Positions 7,227-14,630 of a stretch of DNA of 28,750 nt are shown one piece after another. Numbering within the stretch: position 1 is the first letter of the stretch; each line of letters opens with the position of its first letter. The notes beneath the pieces were generated by a model. That model was not told the DNA's origin and did not search any database. It saw only the letters and a program-made list of their open reading frames with translations. This DNA is from a virus, in IMG/VR virus record IMGVR_UViG_3300006927_000048, positions 1-28,750 of that record; one strand, written 5' to 3'. Both the position numbers and the translations under genes were made by a program.

Positions 7227-10200
7227 ATGAATCTTCAAACACAACAGCTGAATACCATTCAATACGATCTAGCGGGACTTCTGGCTATGGATCTGTGCCT
7301 TGATATTCTTCTGAAAGAGAATGAGAAGCTATCTCGTAGGGAGCAGATCAGATGGTGGATGGATTTCTTTAAAGCTAATATCGGAAATGCTGAAAAGTTT
7401 CGGAAAGTATTATCGAAGATGTTTCTTGATATGGGTAAGCAGATGTTGGGGAGGATGAAAAAGAGATTTGTATACGGAGATGCTAAAGGCACTTCGTATG
7501 AGGTAATGGTAACAAAAGATCAGTTTGATAATTGGATGTTCAGCAACAGGGAGTGGACGAAAAGATTAAGAGAGGAAGGTCAAGAGTTCATGAAGGAAGT
7601 CACTGCTGAGAACGGTGCTCGGACTATGGCTCAACTTCAGACCATAGTTGGAGGTGAGCAGGCAGAGTTTATTGGTTCTTTCGCTATAGATAACCCATTG
7701 ATGACCCAGTTCGTTGCAGAGAACAGTATCAAGCTTGCCAATAGCGTAATGAACTCAGCTGAGGAAAGAATTAGGAATGCTCTTGCGGTAGGGGTAGAGA
7801 ATGGAGAGAGTATTACTCAGTTAAGAAATCGGGTGAAGGACCAGTTTGAAAATATGTCAGATGTTAAGGCTCGGCAGATTGCGAGAACTGAAACTACACG
7901 GGCAGCAAATGAGGGAGCCATAGAGGCATACAAACAGAGCGGGGTTGTAACAGGTAAAGAATGGGTCACCGCACTTGACGAAAGGGTTTGTTTTCCTGCT
8001 GGTACAAGAGTACAGACAAAGAATAGTTCTGTTCCTATTCAGGATATTGAAGTTGGGGACAAAGTACTTACTCATAAAGATCGTTATAGAAAAGTAATAG
8101 GTTTAAAGAGAAGTAATTTTGTTGGGAAGTTTGTGAGAATTAATTTGGGGAATTCTCGTAGAGGTAAAGGATTAACTTGTACAGCAAATCATCCCATACT
8201 TGTTAATGGAGAATGGAAGAGAGCAGATAAAATTAAGCAGGGAGATAAGATAGTTTATATAGCTCATCCTTGCAGAGAGTGTAATACTTTAATTCCTATT
8301 GATAAAAAATATTGTTCTTATTCTTGTAATGCTCAGAATTCAAATAAAGTTAGATGGTCTGATCCAAAACAGAAAGAAAAACTTGCTGAGGATAATCGAA
8401 AATATAAGAAAACAAAAAAGATGAGAAAGGCTTTTGATATAAAATGGGAAGATGAAAAATTTCAGCAAGATTTCAAAGATAAGATTTCAAAGACGAACAA
8501 AGAAGTTTATAAAAAAGGTTCCCCTTCATGGAAGATGAAAGTGAAGCAGAATAGGGAACTTGCAAAGCAACCTGATTGGGGATGGAAAAATAAAGAAAGA
8601 CATGATGCTGCTTTAAAAATTGCTTTTATTAATAGAGGAAAAAATCATTTAGGCAATTCTTATCTTGAGAAAAAGGTCAGGTGGTTTTTGGAAAAGGAAA
8701 GCATAAATTTTGAACCTCAAAAATATTATAATAATGGTAAGAGGAGATTTTGGGTTGACTTTTTTCTTCCTGATTACAATATCATAATTGAGGCTGATGG
8801 TGATTATTTCCATACAGATATTAGTACTAGAAAAAGAGATAGAGAATTAAGTCAGGTTTTTACAGGACAGATATTACATTTTAAACAGAATGATATTATA
8901 AATAATTTTTCATCGTGCGCAATTAGATTAGAGGAAGCTATTGAACAACAGAGTTGCTTTATTGATATAGAAGTCAAGTCAGTAAAGAAATGGAAGGTGA
9001 GAAGGACTCAGCCGGTATATAATCTTGAGGTTGAGGAGGATCATAGTTATACGGCAAACAAGATTGTTGTTCACAATTGTCAATTCTGTCGTAAGATGGA
9101 TGGTAAGGTTTTTCCTCTTGATAACCCTTTTGCAAAAGAGGGCAGTACCGTTACTGGTGATCGAGGAGGTAAACTATCGATGGACTATGGTAATGTAAAT
9201 GGTCCTCCGATTCATCCATCGTGTAGGTGTACTTTGGTTCCGATGGTTGATACAGCATTGTTGGATGATATAGTTCCCTCTGGATCTGTTCCGATAGATC
9301 CTACAGCTGATTATAAAGAGCCGATGAAGATTTTTGAAACAAGGCTCAAGAAGGCAAAAGGCATAAGTGCTGCAGAAAGAAGAATATTAATAGAACAATA
9401 TAAACAAGCCGATAATGAATTGCAGCAGATTGTTGCCAGAGGACCGATTCCGAAAGGGGTTAAGAGAGATTTGCCTGATAGCAAAAATTCTTATTATCAC
9501 CCACAGGAAAAAGTTACTCATATGTCTCGCGTAACTGCAGACAGAACTTCAACACATGAGTATGGACATTTTCTTGATAATATGTTTTCTAAAAAACCAA
9601 ATAATTTTTTTGGTACCTCCCGATCAGCATGGTTTTCTAAAACAGGAGATTTTGGAAAAGAGATAAGGAAATTAAGCAAGGAGATAGTTAAAGAGACTAA
9701 AAAGGATTTAAAAAAGTGGAAGATATATAGTCAAAATAGATTAAAACAATTAAATAAAATGTCGGATACAAAATTGAGAGATACTCTTGTGAAGATGTCC
9801 GGACAAAATGCTTTCTATGATCCTGATGCGATAAGGGTTATTGGGGAATATATAAAAGTTTTTGGAGATAAGTTTGATGATACTACGAGAAAAGGAATTA
9901 AGAAATTTATTGTCAATACCGAATATGAGGGCAGGGTAGCTATCAGAGATTTGCAAAGGAATCTTGGGATAAATGATCGTTCTGCAAAAGATATTATTTC
10001 AGCTTTATCAAAAGGTGGTCAGTCTTCTGGGCATAGTATTGAATATTGGGCTACTACTCCTTATCAAGAACCAGAAATTTTTACTCAACTTATGAGTTTA
10101 ACAATAAATAATCGGGCTGAATACAATATACTTAAAAAACGATTCCCAAAATTGGTGAAGGGGTTTGAGGATAAAATAAAAGAAGCAAGAGTGATGGTAA

Positions 10201-11039
10201 ATAAACCGATCCGAGGTGGTCAAACAGGGGTCACTGCTCCGAAACCAACTCCTTCAACAGTACTTCCCACTTCAGATATATCTCAACTTACAAGCAATGT
10301 TTCTGTTGCAGAAAATTGGGGGAAGAAAAACGCTGATGAGATTTTTAATTTAGGAAATGCTGGCAATATAGAATTTCCAGAAACTGTGACAGGTAGGGCA
10401 AAATTATTAACGGAAGCAGCAGAGGATGTTGCAGTAATGGCAGAAAAGAAAATGTTATATAAAGAATTTTCTGAGGAAGCTATTAAATCTTTTAAAAGTT
10501 GGAGTAGTGCCAGTGGTCAAGGATTGGAAACTATAGGACAAAGTCCCATTATGTCAACGGCTATGAGTTATGCAAAGACAGGTAAATTTACTTATTCAAG
10601 CGATATGGGCGTTGTAGGAATGATGTCAAATGGATCAGCAGATCAATTACTTACTATGATTAATGCTTCAAGAAAAGTAACAGATGAAGTTTTAGAATTA
10701 TCTCATATAGCAGCAAGTGTTCAAAGGGAATGGTTAAAGAAACAGGGGGTAAAAGAATTTAAAGTATTTCGTGGAATGAATTCTATGAAAGCTGATGATA
10801 TAGCTACAATGAAGAAAACTAAACAAATAAAAGAAATGAATGGGACTTATTGGTCGACTGATGTAAACCATGCAGGTAGGTATGCTGTGGGGGATAGTCA
10901 TATACTTGTTGAAGCAACAATACCTATTGATGATGTGATGTGGTTTTATGGGGGACTTTCTACATTAGGACCAGAGTCGGGACTTGTTTCTACTGGAACA
11001 AAATTTAGAAAAATAAAAGTGTTGAGGGCATCTAAATGA
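7227..11039 (+). CDS. MuF (SPP1 gp7-like) minor head protein with intein, HExxH domain and ADP-ribosyltransferase-like domain
   Basis: Minor head morphogenesis protein, 1270 aa before splicing and 907 after. The N-terminal MuF domain shows ARQIARTETTRAANEGAIEA at about 215-234 and continues after an intein: DERV (to 254), intein 255-617, then CQFCRKMDGKVF (from 618) and HPSCRCTL (C666, C668), the usual Cys pairs. A second module carries STHEYGHFLDNM (HEYGH 777-781) with a candidate third ligand in YQEPEIF, a zincin-like layout. The C-terminus (about 1080-1270) resembles an R-S-E ADP-ribosyltransferase: VFRGM (R1182), YWSTD (S1210, T1211) and PESG (E1250) before a TGTKF strand. The usual second Glu of ExE appears as Gly, so activity is doubtful. 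Such MuF fusions are known as phage toxin or polyvalent virion-carried proteins. Stop overlaps the next ATG. Confidence 0.9.
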   Translation: MNLQTQQLNTIQYDLAGLLAMDLCLDILLKENEKLSRREQIRWWMDFFKANIGNAEKFRKVLSKMFLDMGKQMLGRMKKRFVYGDAKGTSYEVMVTKDQFDNWMFSNREWTKRLREEGQEFMKEVTAENGARTMAQLQTIVGGEQAEFIGSFAIDNPLMTQFVAENSIKLANSVMNSAEERIRNALAVGVENGESITQLRNRVKDQFENMSDVKARQIARTETTRAANEGAIEAYKQSGVVTGKEWVTALDERVCFPAGTRVQTKNSSVPIQDIEVGDKVLTHKDRYRKVIGLKRSNFVGKFVRINLGNSRRGKGLTCTANHPILVNGEWKRADKIKQGDKIVYIAHPCRECNTLIPIDKKYCSYSCNAQNSNKVRWSDPKQKEKLAEDNRKYKKTKKMRKAFDIKWEDEKFQQDFKDKISKTNKEVYKKGSPSWKMKVKQNRELAKQPDWGWKNKERHDAALKIAFINRGKNHLGNSYLEKKVRWFLEKESINFEPQKYYNNGKRRFWVDFFLPDYNIIIEADGDYFHTDISTRKRDRELSQVFTGQILHFKQNDIINNFSSCAIRLEEAIEQQSCFIDIEVKSVKKWKVRRTQPVYNLEVEEDHSYTANKIVVHNCQFCRKMDGKVFPLDNPFAKEGSTVTGDRGGKLSMDYGNVNGPPIHPSCRCTLVPMVDTALLDDIVPSGSVPIDPTADYKEPMKIFETRLKKAKGISAAERRILIEQYKQADNELQQIVARGPIPKGVKRDLPDSKNSYYHPQEKVTHMSRVTADRTSTHEYGHFLDNMFSKKPNNFFGTSRSAWFSKTGDFGKEIRKLSKEIVKETKKDLKKWKIYSQNRLKQLNKMSDTKLRDTLVKMSGQNAFYDPDAIRVIGEYIKVFGDKFDDTTRKGIKKFIVNTEYEGRVAIRDLQRNLGINDRSAKDIISALSKGGQSSGHSIEYWATTPYQEPEIFTQLMSLTINNRAEYNILKKRFPKLVKGFEDKIKEARVMVNKPIRGGQTGVTAPKPTPSTVLPTSDISQLTSNVSVAENWGKKNADEIFNLGNAGNIEFPETVTGRAKLLTEAAEDVAVMAEKKMLYKEFSEEAIKSFKSWSSASGQGLETIGQSPIMSTAMSYAKTGKFTYSSDMGVVGMMSNGSADQLLTMINASRKVTDEVLELSHIAASVQREWLKKQGVKEFKVFRGMNSMKADDIATMKKTKQIKEMNGTYWSTDVNHAGRYAVGDSHILVEATIPIDDVMWFYGGLSTLGPESGLVSTGTKFRKIKVLRASK
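7989..9077 (+). mobile_element. Intein (363 aa) with Vsr/EDxHD-like homing endonuclease, inserted in MuF
   Basis: Protein-splicing element. Block A starts at C255 (CFPAGTRVQT), block B is TANH (T319, H322), and blocks F/G are YNLEVEEDHSYTANKIVVHN ending His-Asn with Cys618 as the +1 nucleophile. Removal joins DERV to CQFCRKMDG, restoring an uninterrupted MuF motif, so boundaries are well supported. Between the Hint halves lie a Cys cluster (CREC...CSYSC, from 349), a basic helical segment with a WSDPKQKEKL stretch reminiscent of NUMOD3-type DNA-binding modules, and a nuclease core: D511 (WVDFFLPDYN), E522 and H529 (IIEADGDYFH). This resembles the Vsr/DUF559 fold and the EDxHD homing endonucleases rather than LAGLIDADG or HNH. 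All splicing residues are present, so it looks active. Confidence 0.92.
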
Positions 11040-11242
11040 CAGTTAAAAATAGACGAGCTATTTTTGTGAATGGTGGTATGGCAGAATTAGCCTGTGATCA
11101 TTGTAGACGTTTGAGTAAAAAAAATTGGAATAAGTGTAAGGCTTTTCCTGAAGGGATACCTCAAGATATTTTATCTGGAAGTATTGTTCATACGTTTCCT
11201 ATTAAGGGGGATCATGGATTACAATTTTCTTTTATTAGTTAA
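11036..11242 (+). CDS. Small CxxC protein coupled to MuF (68 aa)
   Basis: Contains CDHCRR, a further Cys, and KAFPEGIPQDILSGSIVHT followed by GDHGLQF. I recall the pattern C-x-AFPxGIPxxI...H...GDxG as recurrent in small phage proteins near MuF or ADP-ribosyltransferase genes; no function is established to my knowledge. The ATG overlaps the MuF stop, so its translation is tied to the MuF/ART product. A partner or immunity role for the ART-like domain is a hypothesis only. Confidence 0.75.
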   Translation: MTVKNRRAIFVNGGMAELACDHCRRLSKKNWNKCKAFPEGIPQDILSGSIVHTFPIKGDHGLQFSFIS

Positions 11243-11257
11243 TGGAGGGCAAAAGCA

Positions 11258-11449
11258 ATGGGTGAAATAATTTATGATGAAAGTTTGGATCAACTTCTCA
11301 GAATATATAGAAGGCAGTTTGGTGACATCCCAACACTTATTGGTTCTGGTCTGACCACCCAGCAGTTAAGAGATAAACTTGACAAGGCTTTCTTGACCTT
11401 CACCCCGATGGATATTGATAATGATGTGCCAAAAAATGCTGTGATATAG
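11258..11449 (+). CDS. Small hypothetical protein (63 aa)
   Basis: Not recognised. SD GGAGGGCAAA at 11244-11253, 4 nt before ATG. Predicted helical N-terminus (DESLDQLLRIYRRQFG) and a PTLIGSGLTTQQLRDKLDKA segment. No Cys. Its stop codon lies inside the SD repeat of the next gene. Confidence 0.68.
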   Translation: MGEIIYDESLDQLLRIYRRQFGDIPTLIGSGLTTQQLRDKLDKAFLTFTPMDIDNDVPKNAVI

Positions 11450-11466
11450 GAGGGCAAACCTATGGC
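11446..11466 (+). promoter_or_regulatory. Extended ribosome-binding motif, copy B of a 21-bp repeat
   Basis: Identical over 21 bases to 6956-6976, including the SD, the CAAACCT spacer and ATGGC. The stop TAG of the preceding gene (11447-11449) is embedded in it. It decides the start of the unlisted small gene at 11462. Confidence 0.75.
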
Positions 11467-11641
11467 TGGTGGTGGTGAGATAAAAGTTACGCTAGATATC
11501 GAGTCAATAGTTAAGGTGGATTGTTTTACAACTGATTGTATTTTTCAGGTTAAGGGTCCGGTGTGCCAGTGTAATTTAAAAAATATAAAAATAGATAATG
11601 GTGAATGTGAAAATTATACCCCATGTGAGAAACCGGAATGA
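11462..11641 (+). CDS. Small cysteine-rich protein (59 aa)
   Basis: Starts at the ATG fixed by the strong SD repeat. Reads MAGGGEIKVTLDIESIVKVD, then CFTTDC, CQC and two further Cys (GEC, TPC). Six cysteines in 59 residues suggest metal binding or a disulfide knot; function unknown. The stop overlaps the ATG of the next gene (ATGA). Confidence 0.7.
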   Translation: MAGGGEIKVTLDIESIVKVDCFTTDCIFQVKGPVCQCNLKNIKIDNGECENYTPCEKPE

Positions 11642-11793
11642 ATAGTCAAGAGAACAATAATATATATGAAATGTCTAAAAGGCTTGGGGAATATTTTGTT
11701 GAAGCTTTAAAAAAAGTAGAAATAGTAACGTGTCCCGAATGCAAACATTCTAAGGTTAAAAAAATAAATGAGCCAGCGGAAACGAGGAGATAA
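11638..11793 (+). CDS. Small CxxC protein (51 aa)
   Basis: Begins MNSQENNNIYEMSKRLGEYF and has one CPEC pair near residue 32 with a following His. ATGA overlap with the upstream gene, and its last 26 nt overlap the next gene. A very short product, supported by coupling and by the recurrent CxxC theme. Confidence 0.55.
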   Translation: MNSQENNNIYEMSKRLGEYFVEALKKVEIVTCPECKHSKVKKINEPAETRR

Positions 11794-12109
11794 AGACCGA
11801 CGAGATGGCAAACCATATCTTCCGAGAAATAGTTGGAAGAATGAGCATAGTAAACCACCGAAAAAGAAATGCAAGAACAAACCATTTGTTATAGAGGAGA
11901 GGATAACAAACTTCGATGAGATTGATCCTGACGATTGGTTCATAACGCTGTTTGATAGAAGTGATAAGTGGAAAAGGAGTTATCAAAAGTATAGAAGAAT
12001 TGAAGATGCTACAAAGGGGTTGTTATACCTCCGAAAGAATAGAAGCACTTATTTTAATATCAGACTTGAATACAGGATAGTCGATACAAGGGAGAAAGCA
12101 GCAGCGTGA
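11768..12109 (+). CDS. Basic hypothetical protein (113 aa)
   Basis: Not recognised. Very basic N-terminal third (RKRGDKDRRDGKPY and KPPKKKCKNK), then an acidic FDEIDPDDWFITLFDRSD segment and a mixed C-terminus. The basic tail would suit nucleic-acid or capsid-interior contact, by composition only. Stop overlaps the next GTG start. Confidence 0.68.
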   Translation: MSQRKRGDKDRRDGKPYLPRNSWKNEHSKPPKKKCKNKPFVIEERITNFDEIDPDDWFITLFDRSDKWKRSYQKYRRIEDATKGLLYLRKNRSTYFNIRLEYRIVDTREKAAA

Positions 12110-12393
12110 GAGATATAAATTGTTTCTTCTGTTATAACTATCGAATTGTATATAAAAGGGGTAAGGGGCAGGTGCTTTGTGCTGCTGGGAACAAAGCAAG
12201 GCTTAGTTTGAATAATAGGCTTGTCTATTGTCCTGATTATTTTATTGAATGCAACAGTTGTGGTAAGGAAGTTGAAGAGGATGATTTTACGGCAATGACT
12301 GGATCTCCAAGAGCAGGGATATACCATAATAAATGTTTTGACGAAGTAAATAGAAAATTTAACGAGAAACATGGATATATAAGTAGAGGATAG
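12106..12393 (+). CDS. Cysteine-pair protein with zinc-ribbon segment (95 aa, GTG start)
   Basis: CFFC at about 6-9, further Cys in the middle (VLCAAG, VYCPDY) and CNSCGKEVEEDDF from about 49, ending in a YHNKCFDE motif like many zinc ribbons or LIM-type halves. Starts at GTG overlapping the upstream stop in a GCAGCGTGA context that recurs at the next small gene. Function unknown. Confidence 0.72.
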   Translation: MRDINCFFCYNYRIVYKRGKGQVLCAAGNKARLSLNNRLVYCPDYFIECNSCGKEVEEDDFTAMTGSPRAGIYHNKCFDEVNRKFNEKHGYISRG

Positions 12394-12397
12394 CAGC

Positions 12398-12517
12398 GTG
12401 ATATTCGTAGCGAATGAACAATGCCCCATAGGTTTATGTGGGTTTATATATAAACTGAAGTTTCACTCAGAACATAACAGGAAATGTTTACAGTGTGGAT
12501 ATACATTTAGTAAATGA
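12398..12517 (+). CDS. Micro-gene: 39-aa zinc-ribbon peptide (GTG start)
   Basis: Reads VIFVANEQCPIGLCGFIYKL with CPIGLC, then CLQCGYTFSK before the stop, a compact CxxxxC...CxxC ribbon with the CGYTF ending common in zinc ribbons. The GTG lies in the same GCAGCGTGA context as the start at 12106. It fills the only coding-capable space between neighbours. Short length makes it tentative. Confidence 0.55.
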   Translation: MIFVANEQCPIGLCGFIYKLKFHSEHNRKCLQCGYTFSK

Positions 12518-12543
12518 TAATATAGCAGAGGAGATACAATGAC

Positions 12544-14481
12544 ATGAAAATAAAAAATAAGTTATTTTGCATATCTGAAGTGAAGGCGGTCAATGATGAG
12601 GAGAGGAGCATTGAGGCGTGGGGGAGCAAGCCTACTTTGGATCGAGACGGTGAAATTATTGCTACGAATGCTTGGACAAATTTAAAAGATTTTAAAAAGA
12701 AAAATCCTGTCCTGATGTTGTCCCATGATTATAGATCACTGCCGGTTGGTAGGGTGGTGTCTATTAAGGCAAGACCAGAAGGGTTGTGGTTCAAGGCTAT
12801 CTTTGCTGAGACTGCTAGAGGGGAAGAAGTTTTCCAGTTGTACAAGCAGGGAATTATGCGAGCATTCTCCGTAGGGTTTATTCCGAAAGCCTTTGACGAT
12901 CGGGAGAAAAAGGATGAGAAGGGGAATCCTATAAAATATCGTCTATTTAAAAAAGCAGAATTACTGGAGATAAGTTGTGTGAGTATCCCGGCGTGTCCTG
13001 ATGCCTTGATCGCTGAGATAGGGGAAGGAAATATTAAAGAGAAATGTATTGTTGATACTGTGGTAGATATCCTTCAGGAGAAGAAAGTGGACCTTGTGAT
13101 AAATCATGCATTCGAAACTGATATTGGGAAACGTTGTGGTGGTTGTGATTCGGAGGAGTGTGCTTGTGATGGTTTTGGGAAAGATGTTGATCCCGATAGA
13201 AAAGATGTTGTTGATGAGGATACTCAGGATGACGATCTGGAACTGGAACTTTGTGATTGTGAAGATGAGAATTGTAACTGTAAAGACAAAGAACCAGATG
13301 GAGAGAAAACAGTGATACCTTTTAAGTCATACGGAATTGCCCCAGTGGAGGAAGTGTGGAATGGTCCTGCTGTGATGAGAGCATCTGATGTTGATATGCT
13401 CAAATCAATAACCACTTGGTTCGATGGAAAGAAAGAATCTGATGATCTGACCAAAGGAGATTTTAAACTCCCCCATCATAGACCCAGTGATAAGAAGGCT
13501 GTATGGAGAGGAGTGGTCGCAGCAATGGGGGCACTGCTTGGGGCTCGTGGCGGGGTGGCAATACCCAATAATGAGAAGAGAGGTGTTTACGATCACCTTG
13601 TTGGACACTATGGAGAGTTTGATGCAGAACCTCCAGAGTTTAAAGAATACAATGATGCTGATATGAAGCTATTGGAATTTGAACTTTGCAGTACTGTTAC
13701 TCATGATGACATTGATTTTATGGTTACCGAATATAAAGAAGAGGAGGACGAGGGAAAAGTTATTTGTATGTGCAATATATGTGGTGGAGAATTTGAATCG
13801 GAGGAGGGTGAACAGACAGTTTGTAATAAATGTTTTGATGATGAGGATATTGATATTGCTTGTTGTGAAAAATGTAAGCAGTGGTTTGAGATAGATGAGG
13901 ATGGGGAGGATAATACTATTTGTGATACTTGTTATGAAGAAGGTCCAATCGAACCTGATAAATCTTATCTCTGCCGATGTGCTGATTGTGAAAAAGAATT
14001 TGAAACCAAAGAATTCAAAGAGACCTGTTCTTCATGTACTACAAAAAGGGATTTGATTAAGAGGAATCCAATCCTTGCCGGTCTTTCTGATGGTAGTCTT
14101 GTGGCTATAAGTAAAGAGGATTTGGACAATCTTAATAAACGGGTTGAGGAATGGGAGGCAGAGGAGAAAGATGGCAGAGTTTTATCTGGAAAGAATCGGA
14201 CGATAGTAACAAACACTTTATCAACATTGACAACTGCTGTAGAGGCTCTATCCATTTTATTGGATGCCAGTGAGCCGAGGTCGCCGGATGGTGGTAAGGG
14301 AGTGGATGATCAAACTTACGATTTGGATTTTTCTTCTGACGATGATGTATCGCTAGAAGATGTGCAGGAAATTTTATCAGACAAGACTTTTTTGGCAGAT
14401 ATAATGAAGGATGTCAAGATTGCTAGAGGGTCTGATATTATTAGGAATAAAAAAGATATAATATCTGGAAAGGTATTGTAA
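12544..14481 (+). CDS. Prohead maturation protease (HK97 type) with long cysteine/zinc-ribbon C-terminal extension
   Basis: Residues 1-160 form an HK97-family (U35/S78) protease: GEIIATNAW, catalytic H61 in MLSHDYRSLPVG, S109 in MRAFSVGF, and LEISCVSIPA (E142). It cleaves the capsid delta domain and itself during maturation. At 645 aa it is about three times the core length. The extension holds an acidic Cys-rich stretch (about 198-250: CGGCDSEECAC, CDCEDENCNC), a recognised phage segment from about 300 (DLTKGDFKLPHH, AVWRGVVAAMGALLGARGG, YDHLVGHY, EPPEF), three zinc-ribbon-like units at 408-498 (CNIC/CNKC, CEKC/CDTC, CADC/CSSC), and an acidic helical tail that could act as scaffold. GAGGAG lies upstream of the ATG. 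Confidence 0.9.
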   Translation: MKIKNKLFCISEVKAVNDEERSIEAWGSKPTLDRDGEIIATNAWTNLKDFKKKNPVLMLSHDYRSLPVGRVVSIKARPEGLWFKAIFAETARGEEVFQLYKQGIMRAFSVGFIPKAFDDREKKDEKGNPIKYRLFKKAELLEISCVSIPACPDALIAEIGEGNIKEKCIVDTVVDILQEKKVDLVINHAFETDIGKRCGGCDSEECACDGFGKDVDPDRKDVVDEDTQDDDLELELCDCEDENCNCKDKEPDGEKTVIPFKSYGIAPVEEVWNGPAVMRASDVDMLKSITTWFDGKKESDDLTKGDFKLPHHRPSDKKAVWRGVVAAMGALLGARGGVAIPNNEKRGVYDHLVGHYGEFDAEPPEFKEYNDADMKLLEFELCSTVTHDDIDFMVTEYKEEEDEGKVICMCNICGGEFESEEGEQTVCNKCFDDEDIDIACCEKCKQWFEIDEDGEDNTICDTCYEEGPIEPDKSYLCRCADCEKEFETKEFKETCSSCTTKRDLIKRNPILAGLSDGSLVAISKEDLDNLNKRVEEWEAEEKDGRVLSGKNRTIVTNTLSTLTTAVEALSILLDASEPRSPDGGKGVDDQTYDLDFSSDDDVSLEDVQEILSDKTFLADIMKDVKIARGSDIIRNKKDIISGKVL

Positions 14482-14493
14482 TTTTTTAAAAGC

Positions 14494-14609
14494 AAATATT
14501 GTGTGTATCTGCGGAACCGTTTATTAGCTTCATGCGAACGAGGGTAGGGCAAGAATACGACATCAGTATTGCTATCAATGGTGAGGGTAAAAATAAAAAC
14601 ACAATATTT
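14494..14609 (+). promoter_or_regulatory. Structured leader upstream of major capsid gene
   Basis: The 149-nt gap before the capsid gene has an 11-nt inverted repeat (AAATATTGTGT at 14494-14504 against ACACAATATTT at 14599-14609). Inside the enclosed region is a small hairpin, AATAC 14554-14558 with GTATT 14566-14570. This could hold the capsid SD (AGGAGG, 14616-14621) just outside a closed domain, or be an RNA-processing site. No convincing sigma-70 promoter pair is seen. Function is inference. Confidence 0.35.
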
Positions 14610-14630
14610 TGATAGGAGGTATAGCGAAAG

